DNA of 49,961 nucleotides from Pseudobdellovibrionaceae bacterium (GTDB lineage Bacteria; Bdellovibrionota; UBA1018; UBA6935): NCBI GenBank assembly GCA_002722705.1, contig PBMP01000106.1, positions 1 to 49,961 of the forward strand, read 5' to 3'. Shown piece by piece: positions 15,379 to 25,900 of this stretch (position 1 is its first letter; each line of letters starts with the position of its first letter). The notes under the pieces were generated by a model. It saw only the letters and a program-made list of their open reading frames with translations, ran no database searches and was not told where the DNA came from. The position numbers and the translations under genes were made by a program.

Positions 15379-18300
15379 TTACAAGCCTACCCGTTGGTCC
15401 GACAACGGATCAAATCGTTGGAGCGCTACTCCGGAAAGTCGATCGATTCCGTTCAAATCGTCAAGCGATTTGAACTGTCCCGTGTTTGATCGAGACAAGT
15501 TCATATTCACCAAATTTGGAACCGTTGCACTAGGTGGCGGGCCATTGATTAATGTTGGCATATAGTCATTAATTGATTCGGTTTGCAACGAGGGCATATT
15601 TTTCTCCTCGTTGTAGATGTATTGTGCGCCGCTTCCAAATCTGTATTTTTCTCGTTCCATGGCGTTGTTTCGTTCCTGAGTAATCAGACAAAACAAGTAA
15701 AGTACTTCGCCACACTTTTGTGTGTAATCCAATCCGACGCGAATCATCTGATTCATATGAGCCTTGTGCGCATTCAAATCATAGCCGGTTTGCCACTTTT
15801 GGTATTCGGCATTGCCTAGAGCTGGCTTTTTATCAACGGCGTCTACAAATTCTTTGCTTCCGCCGGCGCAATTAAGTGTAGGGTATGTGTCATTGCTTTC
15901 AATTGCAGCCTCAAGTGTAGTTCTGTCCGTCAACGCAGTTTTTGTTTTTTCAATCACATTGTTTGCTGTTTTACTTACCTGTTCAATTCGTACTGGCATA
16001 GCCTCAAGAGCACACATATGAAGCCAATACATTGATGATTCCACCATACAGTTATTTACAGTTAACGCATGTTTTTCGTTGTCTTCCGAAGTAGTATCCT
16101 GCATTACTGCATTGGGGGTTTGAACATTGTCCCAATATGTTTTTCCAAAGTTGGCTGCGTCATCTTCTGTTGCAAATGGAGAACCATACGATGCCAAAGA
16201 AGTAGATTTACTTTGTAAAAATGGCGCTGCAAATTCAGTGAAGTTTCCATTGCGGTGAAGGCCAATTATCAAATCGCGCAATTCAGCAACATTGGTGCAA
16301 TAAAGTTCAGTTAACGACTCCGATATGCCAAGATCGTGATCAAGACTGCGTTGATCATCCAGAGCCTTTTCCGTTGAGTGTAATATAATTGATCGTAAAA
16401 TGGATGAGCATAAATCAACGTCTTTTTGGGGTACTGTTTTTTCCAAAATGCTAAACTTTCCAAACCTGTATTTATTTAAGGCGTTATAAAAAGTTTTAGG
16501 ATAATAATCCGCAAAAATTCTTGAAAAATCAATTTGAGCACAACCTATTGTGTCGGACCATCTCCCAGCGGCGTTTGTTGTCGGGGTACCGGTTGCAATT
16601 CGTGTAGGTATATCTGATATTTTAGATGCGTCATCTCCTGCAACTATTTTAGTAAGCTCTTTAATAATGTCAACGTTTCCCTTGTCATCTTGGATCAACT
16701 GACTTACAAATCTTTCGTACGACATTTTATCTGTAATACCATCGAAGGTTGTGTCGCGTTTTGTGTACTTGCGCAAGGTTGCAGCGCTTGGAAACATACA
16801 GGGTTGAGTTCTTACCGTTTTGAAAATTTGGTCGGATTCATCTACACTTAATTCAGCGGTAAACTTTGGATGTTTTGTTCCACAAATTGGATCCGACACA
16901 GCACCAAGCATTGTCTGTTGTCGCACGCCATTAAAAGCCACGTTGCGCATCACCAGAACGTTTTCGGGTCGCTTTAAAACTGCGCCCATGTACACCCGTA
17001 GTTGCATACGACCACTTTCCGTCGACGCGTCGGCAGACACCGTTGACCGCGGATATTGCATCAACAAATTACCAGTTTCTTCTCCGGGAGTGGCCAAAAT
17101 TGCATGCATGGTCTTCACTTCCGTCGACACAATTTTTGTAACATTTTGACGTTGTGGAACAACAAATGCAGAATAAAAACGTTTAGGTACATCTTCTTGT
17201 GATTCTTTCAGTACAAAGGCGGAACATGTTCCCATAAAGGTCCGCATTGTGCAATTAGTATCATTGAATGAATATAATAGACCGACGCCCACGTCGCCAA
17301 TGTGACGTAAGCTGCGATCTGTAATGTCCACATAATACGGAAACGCCGTAGGAATCTTTTTTCTAGTAAGTTGTCCGCCGTTGTCGTCATACGATTCAGT
17401 GCCAGCTGTGTAAATGGCAACATTTTGGTCAGAGGCAGTCAGCGGATCATATTTGTGGTAGACCTGCACAACTTCCTCCAGCGAGTTTTGACCAGCAACC
17501 GGCGCGGCTGAACCGTGCAAGTGCAGAGCTGGTGGAATGTGAACGAACACCGACGCGGTTGTTGCGGGAATTTTGTACCCGCTGTCAACCTTCATGGTCA
17601 CCGGCTTTCCTTGCGGACCCGCCACGCCGTTGATTTCGTACCGCATGTTCTCAGCGCGCGCGTACGACATCATTTCGGGCACCCCGTGGGGCAGAATGAG
17701 CACCGACTTGAGCGACTTGCTAATGTCATACGCCGTGCACCGCTTGGCGGCAGCCAATAGATTGTGAATCGGATACGGGTTGGTGCTCAGGGCTCCAAAC
17801 ACCTGCTCAAAGTAAAAGCGACGAGCGCGCATGCTCACATCGTCATCCAGCCCGTGGTTAGACCGCATCAACGCAGAGGTAAAATCGGTGCCTTCATCAA
17901 TCAGCGTTTTGTACCCGATTGCAACCAAACGGTCGGCCAACGCGGCATGCTGGGCGCCCACCTTTAGGTCCATTTCCCGGCGGAATAAATCGGGCACGGC
18001 GCATGCATTGACGTTGAAATCAATGTCACCTCCGAATCGACGAAGTGAGACCCTGCGCGTTTCTTCCTGCACAGACACCACCGGAGCAGGCGCCCGCTCG
18101 GGCACCTCGGTAGCGGTGTTTCCGACCGCAAACTTGCGCTTGACATAGACCACATTGGCTTCCTGGAGCACCGGCGGCAGAATCAGCTTGATTGGATCTT
18201 CGTACCCCGCCAGGTGCGATGCGGCTTCCACAGAGACAATCTTGGTGCTCCGTTCGATATCTTCGGCTTTGACCCGGGCCAAACTGGACGTCGAGTGACC

Positions 18301-18432
18301 GCTGGTGTACCGCGCAGACCTAAGTTGACCATAGTCTGAAAGCTGATCTGGAAACGACCGAGTGGATGGATCGTACCCGTCTCCAGGCGTGCCACGGCGC
18401 CACTGCTCCCAGCTGTCGAGAGGTCCGTCCAT
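15379..18432 (-). CDS. Probable HK97-fold major capsid protein, 1,017 aa
   Basis: The call comes from context plus size. The gene directly precedes the assemblin-like protease and the scaffold in the order used by tailed phages and herpes-like viruses, and at 1,017 aa it is far larger than a bare HK97 protein, as expected if tower insertions are present. The protein has a Ser/Pro/Gly-rich N-terminus (about 1-60), long beta-rich stretches, a helical segment near 880-925 with Met/Gln/Glu/Arg (GEVLYLFCLITQERNNAMER, the best candidate for a spine-like helix) and an extended Pro/Asn-rich tail. No enzyme motif is present. A strong TATATATA box lies 32-39 nt upstream. A structure prediction showing the E-loop, A and P domains would confirm it. 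Confidence 0.65.
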   Translation of the reverse strand: MDGPLDSWEQWRRGTPGDGYDPSTRSFPDQLSDYGQLRSARYTSGHSTSSLARVKAEDIERSTKIVSVEAASHLAGYEDPIKLILPPVLQEANVVYVKRKFAVGNTATEVPERAPAPVVSVQEETRRVSLRRFGGDIDFNVNACAVPDLFRREMDLKVGAQHAALADRLVAIGYKTLIDEGTDFTSALMRSNHGLDDDVSMRARRFYFEQVFGALSTNPYPIHNLLAAAKRCTAYDISKSLKSVLILPHGVPEMMSYARAENMRYEINGVAGPQGKPVTMKVDSGYKIPATTASVFVHIPPALHLHGSAAPVAGQNSLEEVVQVYHKYDPLTASDQNVAIYTAGTESYDDNGGQLTRKKIPTAFPYYVDITDRSLRHIGDVGVGLLYSFNDTNCTMRTFMGTCSAFVLKESQEDVPKRFYSAFVVPQRQNVTKIVSTEVKTMHAILATPGEETGNLLMQYPRSTVSADASTESGRMQLRVYMGAVLKRPENVLVMRNVAFNGVRQQTMLGAVSDPICGTKHPKFTAELSVDESDQIFKTVRTQPCMFPSAATLRKYTKRDTTFDGITDKMSYERFVSQLIQDDKGNVDIIKELTKIVAGDDASKISDIPTRIATGTPTTNAAGRWSDTIGCAQIDFSRIFADYYPKTFYNALNKYRFGKFSILEKTVPQKDVDLCSSILRSIILHSTEKALDDQRSLDHDLGISESLTELYCTNVAELRDLIIGLHRNGNFTEFAAPFLQSKSTSLASYGSPFATEDDAANFGKTYWDNVQTPNAVMQDTTSEDNEKHALTVNNCMVESSMYWLHMCALEAMPVRIEQVSKTANNVIEKTKTALTDRTTLEAAIESNDTYPTLNCAGGSKEFVDAVDKKPALGNAEYQKWQTGYDLNAHKAHMNQMIRVGLDYTQKCGEVLYLFCLITQERNNAMEREKYRFGSGAQYIYNEEKNMPSLQTESINDYMPTLINGPPPSATVPNLVNMNLSRSNTGQFKSLDDLNGIDRLSGVALQRFDPLSDQRVGL

Positions 18433-18463
18433 TGTAGAAATATACTTTTACGCGGCTGAATCT

Positions 18464-18471
18464 TATATATA
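18464..18471 (-). promoter_or_regulatory. TATA box for the putative capsid protein gene
   Basis: TATATATA, 32-39 nt upstream of the ATG at 18432, in the 40-nt gap after the nuclease stop (18473). One of the strongest TATA matches in the window, suiting an abundant late product. Confidence 0.6.
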
Positions 18472-18472
18472 T

Positions 18473-19372
18473 TTACTTGACCAAATGACAAATCCACTGA
18501 CTATTTCCGGGCCTGGCTACAATAAGTGCATGAGAAGACAATTTCAATTTGGTTTGCAAAGCCCGCAAAAATTGAACGGCGCCGGATGTTTGCCTCCGAT
18601 TTGCCACCGCAGTGACCAACGCCCGTTGTTTATTTTTCTGTGCTACAAACACGCTAGTATTAATTTTGGTGACATCGGTCCACCCCGGCAGCGCTATGTT
18701 GCTGCCTGGCCATTTCTTGGGGGTAAACTTAGATTTGCGCTTGCCCTGCCGTTTGAGAGCCGCAGGTGGACTATGAGCCGGCAAACATGGTTGCGTAAAT
18801 ACCCCGAGAGCAATGCCCTTATTCAGCGGATAGAGTGCCGCCCCGTCGCTGGCAGAAATAATTACATATCCCCTCGTGGCTTTTGGCAGCGCGTGCACCC
18901 CGAAAGCCAATTGTAGAGCATGATGCGCCCGTTCCGTGTTTGCCATTTTTGTTGACCCCACCTTTATTGTAGGCTGCGTGCTGCACGGCACGTCGTAAGC
19001 CGCTCGGTGACTGGCTAACGTAGCTTGCGTTGATTTTAATTCGAGCACAACAGTTTCTCCGCTGTGTTTATGTGTTCCAACTCCATCTAGATGTGTACGC
19101 AGTCCCCCAATTTTAACCAACACGTTAGCGCAGCGCAATTTAACGTTTGCTTTGTGTAGAGATTTTAAAATGGCATCGACGCGTCGCCTCACCCACGCTT
19201 TTGTACCGGGCGGCACGGTGCCCGTCTCGCACACCGCTTTGAAGGCAAGATCAATTTTGCGTCCTTTAACAAGCCCTTCTTGCGGTTTGCCCATCCCCGA
19301 ACACCCTAGCCGTTTAAATGGTATTCCGCGCAGCATTGTGTCCTTTATCCACGTGGTAATGCCCTTTGCCAT
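18473..19372 (-). CDS. PD-(D/E)XK nuclease, 299 aa
   Basis: Core motifs of the PD-(D/E)XK fold are visible in order: LRTHLDGVG (Asp96), VVLELKST (Glu111-x-Lys113), and TERAHHALQLAFGVHAL with a Gln (154) in the position of the motif IV Gln of lambda exonuclease, YqaJ and Cas4-like nucleases. These enzymes cut or resect DNA with Mg2+. Viral relatives, including herpesvirus alkaline nuclease, process replication and recombination intermediates before packaging. The C-terminal third is basic (KRQGKRKSKFTPKKWPG). The start ATG 19372 (MAKGITTW) replaces an upstream TTG. The location next to the capsid genes fits a role in genome processing. Specific subfamily not decided. Confidence 0.75.
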   Translation of the reverse strand: MAKGITTWIKDTMLRGIPFKRLGCSGMGKPQEGLVKGRKIDLAFKAVCETGTVPPGTKAWVRRRVDAILKSLHKANVKLRCANVLVKIGGLRTHLDGVGTHKHSGETVVLELKSTQATLASHRAAYDVPCSTQPTIKVGSTKMANTERAHHALQLAFGVHALPKATRGYVIISASDGAALYPLNKGIALGVFTQPCLPAHSPPAALKRQGKRKSKFTPKKWPGSNIALPGWTDVTKINTSVFVAQKNKQRALVTAVANRRQTSGAVQFLRALQTKLKLSSHALIVARPGNSQWICHLVK

Positions 19373-19392
19373 GATGCACAATTAACGTCTGT

Positions 19393-19992
19393 CTATGGTT
19401 TAAATGGAAACGCGTTGTTTGGAAGCAACGCACCGGAGTGATCTAACGTAGCAGCCCTGACACGCCGCCAAGCAACGGACATTGACCGGCAGGTAATGCC
19501 AAACGTCTTGTATTTTCTGTGATCTAGTTCTAACAACTTCAGCTCTTTTACAAAGGGAACAATTGTTTTACCGTTGCAGTCAGTTGCCCCGCCAGCAGCC
19601 ATGTGAGACAACACCGTAGCCGCAAATAATATGGGCCACCGCTTTATGGCCGGGTGCGTGGACTTGCACAGTTCCAATGTGTTTGACCACGCGCACAACG
19701 CTCGCGCCAACGATTTGATTAGATTGGGCACAAGTTTAGGATACAGCTTTGTGACGCTGAGTTTCCACACCGCAATTGATTCCAGAGTTCGGGTCTTCAA
19801 TTCTATAGACTGCTTTGAACGCCGCAGCTTTGTTTTAGATGAAGTTTTGTTGTGCACCCTGTTGCCGGCACTGTCAAAGTTGTAGCAAACACACTGCGGG
19901 CCAAATATTTCAATGCCCGACAAAATGCAAAACGTGCCCTCGCTGGTGGTGCACAGTTGACACTCTCCAGCGTGAGTGTTGCACTTGCTCAT
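19393..19992 (-). CDS. Zn-binding protein, possible herpesvirus UL92-like transcription factor, 199 aa
   Basis: The N-terminal 40 residues carry a dense metal-binding pattern: Cys4, His7, Cys11-x2-Cys14 (ECQLC), Cys22 (TFCILSGIEI), Cys34-x-Cys36. The order H..C..LC..C..SG recalls the conserved core of herpesvirus UL92-type late transcription regulators, and more loosely poxvirus late factors. This is a resemblance by eye. The rest is basic and helical, with an Arg/Lys patch at about 50-65 and many Leu/Ala/Ser. It starts at ATG 19992 and is followed 20 nt later by the nuclease gene on the same strand. A role in late gene expression would suit its place among structural genes but is inference. 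Confidence 0.6.
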   Translation of the reverse strand: MSKCNTHAGECQLCTTSEGTFCILSGIEIFGPQCVCYNFDSAGNRVHNKTSSKTKLRRSKQSIELKTRTLESIAVWKLSVTKLYPKLVPNLIKSLARALCAWSNTLELCKSTHPAIKRWPILFAATVLSHMAAGGATDCNGKTIVPFVKELKLLELDHRKYKTFGITCRSMSVAWRRVRAATLDHSGALLPNNAFPFKP

Positions 19993-20052
19993 TTACATGA
20001 AATAATATTTTTTTTTTCAACATTATATTAAATTCAGCATAACTGCCATATG

Positions 20053-21372
20053 TCAATTATTTTCCGAAAACGCAATTTCATTTCGGTTTCCTTGCCGTAA
20101 ATAACAATAAACTTGTATCGTGACATTGTAAAAGTTTTTAAGTTTTTCGTTTTTAATTTCGTACACGTCCAAAACATTTTGTACGCTCAATGTTAAATTT
20201 TTGCTCCATTGCGTCCAATTAAATTGCAACACCTTCTTGTTCAATTCCCAAAACAAATGCAATTCGTCGTTAGCAAATGTAATTATTTTAATTGCGGTTT
20301 CCGAAAATCCAAGTGTATTTAAACTTCCTAAAGAAGGAAGATTTTCCTGAAAGGGAAAAATTTGGAAAAGAGCATTTAACTGATCTTTTGTAATTTTTTT
20401 TTTATTCGAAGTGGACAATTTGTCAATAAAAGGTTCTATTTTTTTCTTTAATTTAGTGTATAGTGAGGAAAGTTTTGTTGCCGAAGTTGTTGAAGGAAAA
20501 TATGGAGTAAAATGTTTTTGTTTGCTGAAAAACTGCTTAAGCCCTTTTTTTAATGCATTTTCACTTGGAATATTTTTGGATTTTTTGAATATCACTTCAG
20601 TTTCGTACCAATTCATTTTTTGGCGAAGCACAAAATCAATAATTTTTGATTTGTTTAAAATTACAACTTGATTTTGCAACACCGTTCCTGGGCTCAAAAG
20701 CCACTTTCGATGTAAACCTTGATTGATAGACATTCGTCTAAAGATTACTACGCGACGCCCAATTTCATGCCTGTCCATAACAATTTTGTGACGTATCACA
20801 TAATCGTTGTAGAACGAAGCCAGGTTTTTAAAAGGATTTGAAAAGCGCACGTGATTTAGACCAGTATTTGATGCTACGCTGCCGTAAAATCTTGTAATTA
20901 TTTTGTCTGCATTGGTTATATCGTATCGAAGTTTTGGTGCTTGACGCGAGTGCATCACTCCATGATACTGAAACGTTGCAAACACGTCTACATTTCTAGT
21001 GGAGCCAGTGTATAAGGGCCAAATTCGGGTTTTTGAGTGTGGATTGTATACATCAACAAGTCCTTGTCGAATTGAATTTTCGGCTACAGTAATAATGCAT
21101 TCGTTTTCTTTGGGCCGTATGTAACGAATGTTTTGTTTCACCGAAACAACGGATAACCCCGGAACCACAGGACAGCATTCAATTGGAACCCCGTCAACAG
21201 CGCTTTTGCGTACAAGGTCTGATGTTGTTTGCGCATTGCTGCCCAAGTTTCCCGACTTGTACACTGCGTTTGCACCCAAATTAAATTGGTATAAATTGTC
21301 AACCAATGATGCCCGCGTCAATTGAGTGCGAGTGTTTTCAACATTTAAACGGCGGCGCTTTGAAGCATTCAT
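20053..21372 (-). CDS. Unknown structural candidate, possible triplex protein, 439 aa
   Basis: Starts at ATG 21372 with a short basic leader (MNASKRRRLNVENTR) that could be an NLS or DNA-binding arm. Residues 30-230 look beta-rich with Asn/Gly/Val/Arg, while the C-terminal part (about 235-439) is Lys/Leu/Phe-rich and more helical. No catalytic motif. AT-rich coding and placement between the capsid/nuclease block and the second giant gene suggest a virion protein. In herpes-like capsids the natural missing partner is a triplex subunit, which often has an N-terminal arm inserting toward DNA, but I have no sequence motif for that. It is divergent from the membrane-protein gene across a 62-nt promoter region. 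Confidence 0.55.
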   Translation of the reverse strand: MNASKRRRLNVENTRTQLTRASLVDNLYQFNLGANAVYKSGNLGSNAQTTSDLVRKSAVDGVPIECCPVVPGLSVVSVKQNIRYIRPKENECIITVAENSIRQGLVDVYNPHSKTRIWPLYTGSTRNVDVFATFQYHGVMHSRQAPKLRYDITNADKIITRFYGSVASNTGLNHVRFSNPFKNLASFYNDYVIRHKIVMDRHEIGRRVVIFRRMSINQGLHRKWLLSPGTVLQNQVVILNKSKIIDFVLRQKMNWYETEVIFKKSKNIPSENALKKGLKQFFSKQKHFTPYFPSTTSATKLSSLYTKLKKKIEPFIDKLSTSNKKKITKDQLNALFQIFPFQENLPSLGSLNTLGFSETAIKIITFANDELHLFWELNKKVLQFNWTQWSKNLTLSVQNVLDVYEIKNEKLKNFYNVTIQVYCYLRQGNRNEIAFSENN

Positions 21373-21391
21373 TTTTTATTTAAATTTGACA

Positions 21392-21403
21392 GCGTATATA
21401 CGC
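21392..21403. promoter_or_regulatory. Palindromic TATA element GCGTATATACGC between divergent genes
   Basis: This perfect 12-bp palindrome contains TATATA. It lies 20-31 nt from the minus-strand ATG (21372) and 32-43 nt from the plus-strand ATG (21435), so one symmetric element could serve both divergent genes. Confidence 0.5.
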
Positions 21404-21434
21404 AATTTTATTATTGCATTCAAACCACAACTAA

Positions 21435-22412
21435 ATGTTCCTTTGCCCTGAAACAGATGTTTTGCCACAGCAAGCAATTTTAGTTGCAAGTATTGCACTT
21501 GCCGTTGTTTTGGGAATATTTTCACACAATAAAAAGGAGCACGTTGCTTTATCCCTGATTGCTCTCAACGCACTGGTTGGATTTTCTCGTCAACGCGGGT
21601 CGTATTATTTTTACGTTGGACAACCTGTATTGGTGTTGCTTGTATTTTTTTTCTTGGTACAGAAATATGATTTAGCGTGCAAATTTTTGATAGGACTGTA
21701 CGTAATTGTTACGACATGCATTACAGCGGCGTTTGATCCATGCTCACCGTCAACGTGGATGTATGTTCCAGACGCTTTGGCGGTGCTATACTTGATTGCC
21801 GGAGTAGCACACTTCTACGATGCGCTGTACCCGGCGTGGTCGTTAGCAGAAGCCGGATTGCTTGCGGTGTTTTTGGCACGCGCAGATAAGTCCGAGATTG
21901 TGCTGCGCGCAGAACATTTAACGTGGTGGTCGCTGATGTTGTTTGGATTATGGGACGCAATAATTTTTGTCGAATATTACGTTAACGTTAATTACGCCAC
22001 AAAAAAAATTAAGTTGGTTTCTCAGTTAACCCCAACGGTTTTACTTGTAAATATAATTGTGCTACTTGGAGTTTTCTACATGTCAGCCCTTTCGTGCAAC
22101 CTTTTAATTGACGCCCACAATGAGGCCGGCACGTACATGTACATACTGGGCAATTTTGCAATGCATTACTACCCGTTGCTGCGTACAATGTTTACGCCAA
22201 TGATGCATTCGTCGGCTGCTCTTGCAAAAGGGGGTGCTATCGTGGTTCTGTATTCTATTTCGTATCCGGCAACTGAAGTGTATGGGTGCTCTGATCCGCC
22301 ACCAGCATACATTCCAGTTGTCTTGGGAGGAGCCGCAATTGTCGTTTCTATTGTGTTTGAACTTGCGTGGGTAGCTTCTACAAAACAATTATTATGGCAG
22401 TTCAACCGCTGA
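21435..22412 (+). CDS. Polytopic membrane protein, 325 aa
   Basis: Hydropathy by eye gives eight or nine membrane segments across the whole length (for example ILVASIALAVVLGIF, QPVLVLLVFFFLVQKY, ALAVLYLIAGVAHFY, VLLVNIIVLLGVFYMSA, IPVVLGGAAIVVSIVFELAWV). Loops are short, with a few His and acidic residues. No retinal-type Lys motif in the last helix, ABC motif or transporter signature was found. It starts at ATG 21435 and its last 19 nt overlap the next gene in another frame. It is the only plus-strand gene pair inside the structural block. It could be a virion-membrane or host-membrane protein; function unknown. Confidence 0.75.
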   Translation: MFLCPETDVLPQQAILVASIALAVVLGIFSHNKKEHVALSLIALNALVGFSRQRGSYYFYVGQPVLVLLVFFFLVQKYDLACKFLIGLYVIVTTCITAAFDPCSPSTWMYVPDALAVLYLIAGVAHFYDALYPAWSLAEAGLLAVFLARADKSEIVLRAEHLTWWSLMLFGLWDAIIFVEYYVNVNYATKKIKLVSQLTPTVLLVNIIVLLGVFYMSALSCNLLIDAHNEAGTYMYILGNFAMHYYPLLRTMFTPMMHSSAALAKGGAIVVLYSISYPATEVYGCSDPPPAYIPVVLGGAAIVVSIVFELAWVASTKQLLWQFNR

Positions 22413-22981
22413 CACCAGCCGAAAGAAATCAGTTACAAACTCGTATACAAATGCGCACTGGGTTTCAGCAAATGATGGTTGCTACGGGGGGGTACCAATT
22501 GCATTCTGATCACAACAAAAACTTTGACATGGAAGACATAATGAAAGTAGTAGAGGTTGCACTAAAAGCTGATCCCCAAAATCAAACCACCCCGTACAGA
22601 CACTTTAACAACAATCCGCTGCCTCCTTTTAAAACGGCGTTGAGCCCCCCAAATTTGTTACGAGTGTACTCCTTTTTTGAGTTGTTGTGCAATTTGCACA
22701 CGCAAGGATTTCAATGCATGTATGGAGGCAATCTTTGCAATTACAGACTACACAGCGTTCAAGAATTTAAAGCTAACTTGTATCAAATAAAAATAAGACT
22801 TGACGTTTATCACCTGGTCACAAACGCTTTAGTTTGTTCCAAAACAGCAAAGGTAACGTTTCGCCAACACCCTCAACTAAAGTTTAACAATGGCATAGTA
22901 GCTAATCCAATTTCTATCAATTTATACCCAGATCAAGCAAACAGCAAATATTGTTATTTCAGAGTGCAAACAATTACTTGA
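22394..22981 (+). CDS. Unknown protein, 195 aa, in structural block
   Basis: Starts at ATG 22394 (MAVQPLTPAERNQL), 19 nt inside the end of the membrane-protein gene, an overlapping tandem arrangement. The protein is mixed alpha/beta with many Asn, Gln and Pro, and two Cys-containing segments (FFELLCNLHTQGFQCMYGG, NLCNY). The C-terminal half (about 120-195) looks like beta strands. No membrane segment or enzyme motif. Its TGA ends in an 8-nt overlap with the TAA of the convergent giant gene. Small size and location allow a minor capsid or triplex-like role, but nothing in the sequence proves it. Confidence 0.6.
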   Translation: MAVQPLTPAERNQLQTRIQMRTGFQQMMVATGGYQLHSDHNKNFDMEDIMKVVEVALKADPQNQTTPYRHFNNNPLPPFKTALSPPNLLRVYSFFELLCNLHTQGFQCMYGGNLCNYRLHSVQEFKANLYQIKIRLDVYHLVTNALVCSKTAKVTFRQHPQLKFNNGIVANPISINLYPDQANSKYCYFRVQTIT

Positions 22982-25900
22982 ACATTCGAATAATCAGGTT
23001 TCTTCGCTTTTCCGTCAAATTGGAAGGTACTGCGACGGCTGAAATTAAATTTGCTGAGACTGCATTTACAAACAATTTAGTGTACAACGGTCTTGTAGAC
23101 AAGGAAGACAATTCGGCATGAAATGTTGTTTGATCCTGAAATTTGGTGCACACTAACGCACAAAACTGCGTTTTGTCATTCATTACCGCTCCCTTAAATG
23201 GGTCCAACTTTTGGTACGGAAGATATGGTTTGAAATTGTCTTCTGAAAACGGATTAGTTTTAAATCGAAGGATTTCTTTGTTGTCACAACCTCTGTATGA
23301 CAAAAAAAACTCGTTGACCTCAGCATTACTTTTTTTAATAAATTCATTCAGTTGAACAACCGAAGGTGATGTGGTTGGAGGCGGTGCACTTATGGAAATG
23401 GTTGGTTGGTACCCGGTAAACGATTTGTATTCTGGACGATTTTTGTTTTCTGACTCAAATGCCGTTGAATGATACCACAAATTTGCCGGACAAAGAGCTC
23501 GTTGCATACTCTTTCGGTCTTCGTAATTTTTAAAATTTGATATGCATGTCAAGTCCTCGGCATTATTCGTTGCGGTGTTTACATAGCATTGCTGGTTTGT
23601 GCCATACACATTAAAGATTGTTTTTCCACACGAACGTGATACAGAGTCAACTGCTTTGTACACAATAATTGTGTTTTTACCAACATTTATGTTATCATTG
23701 ATTATGACACCGTTTTTGTCAGTTAGAAGTAGTTTGATGTCTACTAATTTTTCTCTTTTATTGATTATAATGTGCGGTATAAAATACACTCCATCCAAAT
23801 TAGATTCGGGCATGGTTTGCACAATTTGATACACTTGATTAACCTTTAGTTTGAATTCAGGTGGAATGTCTTCGGCATATACGTAGCCTCCGTTCCCAAT
23901 GCCTAGTCCGTCCGCATTATTTATTTTAAAAAAATTGGGTTTAATGCAGTTGCTTACAAGAACACTTTGTGTAAGTGCAGATGTAGAATTGACATCTAGA
24001 AAAAACTTTAAAGGCTCATTTAGATCTTCAACAGATTCAAATTCAATCTTAGGATACAACAAGTCATTATAAGGCAATGTTATGGTAGGTAATTCGGCAA
24101 ATGCATATTCAATTCCGCCTGAAACGGCTTTCATGTGCGTTACGTGGAAAAAACACTTGTGAAATTTTACGTTATATTTTTTAAGGAATAAATATTCACT
24201 TAACCTTACCATGTGGTACGTATCTAATACTTCACCACTTGGTGTTTGATTTAACACCATAAATGAAATGTTAGGTAAAGCATTGCCCGTTATTATATTT
24301 TCCATTGATTCATTTAAATAAGAAGAAAACTTAGTTTCAACACTAACTTTATCATCAAACTTAAAGTGAGTGTCAGTTAGTGTAAAATCAATATTAAATT
24401 GAGTTGAATTAATTAAAGTCACCGTGCAAAGAGCATTTTCAGACTTAAAAATATAATCAGATTTTAGCATTTGTATGCATATTCGGTTTTTTGTATTTCC
24501 CGCAACAAAAATTTTAAATTTTGCAATATTTTTTGTTTTTGTTGTTGTTATTTTTTGTAAATGAAACCAAAGCGCACTATTTTGTGTTTTTTTCTTCAAC
24601 AACTTATAAAGTGTTTCAGCGTTAAAAAAAAATGCCCTGTAAATAACATGCACCCAAAAAATTTTTAATTGTGATTTTGGATCATTGGCTTTTTTGTATT
24701 CAACACCTAAATCTGTAATAATTTTATTTTTTTGCTTATAAAAATTAGTAAGTTTTAGTTGTTTGCACATATTTGTAAAACGTAATAATGTACATTGAAA
24801 TTCAAAAGCAATGTCATTGGAAGCAATGTGTGACATTTGTTTTGGTGTGTCGTAAAACCGTGGTTCAGATGAATATTCTTTTACAACAGTTGAGTTAGCA
24901 TAAGCACTGAATTCTTCGGCGTTTTTTAAATGATTGCTGGCGTTAAACGTTTTGGGTGGAATTTGTGTAATGGACAACTGGTTTTTGTTTACACAACATC
25001 CGTAACTTGTTCCTAACATTGAGTTTGGATTTACGCATTGTATAAATGTGTCAAATAATAATGATTCATAAGTTACTCGTGCAATTTGTTCTAGCCCCGA
25101 ATTGAACTCGTCAGACTCAGATAACAAAGCCATAATTTTAAATCGATATTTTTCTGAAACTTTTGGTACAAATCGTAGACGCCACGAAAACTTGTAACCC
25201 AATTGGTCTACGCTAAACAATAAAATTAACTCATGCAAAATAAAAAGCAACGCAATAATTTGTTGATTTTTTTTTGTGCAAGTTTTTATTGTAACATTAT
25301 TATAATTTAATTGAACATTTAAATAAAACCAAAATTGTTGCACCGAAACATACGTTTCTTCAAGCCACTCTTTATAAAACGTATCTAAAAACAGCTGTAT
25401 TTCATCCTGATTGAATTTGTCGGAACTAGTGGATAGTTTTTCGGTCATAAACGTGTAAAGAACTTGAATAATTGCAAAACATGTAAGTTTACTTGGAGTT
25501 ATTCTTTGCGTGTCGTATTTTTGAGTAAATGCCAAAATAATTTGACGACAAATGTTTGAAACGTGACTTGAATTACTGCTTTGGGTTGACGAAGAACGAA
25601 ACTCGTTTAAAGTTAGAAATAAAGTTTGCAATTCCGCCCACTTTGCAAACCGAGCTTGAGACAACAAAAACCGAATGGTATGCTTGACTGTTTTAAAGTC
25701 CGCATCTGTGCTACATTTTGTTGTCAACGTTTTTAAAACCTGTATTAAATGTTTGCAGCTTTGGTTGTAAAAATTAACGCCGCCTTCAATTTCTTTTCTT
25801 ATTTGTTTTAATTTTAGCGGAGCAAAGGAACCAGACTTTTTTATTCGAGAAAAATCTTTGGGAAACGCAAACTTAAATGAACTTACAAACGGCATTTCAA

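Noticed and set aside
21435-22412. Second rhodopsin
   Set aside because: Multi-span protein, but no Lys in a last-helix motif and no counterion motif.
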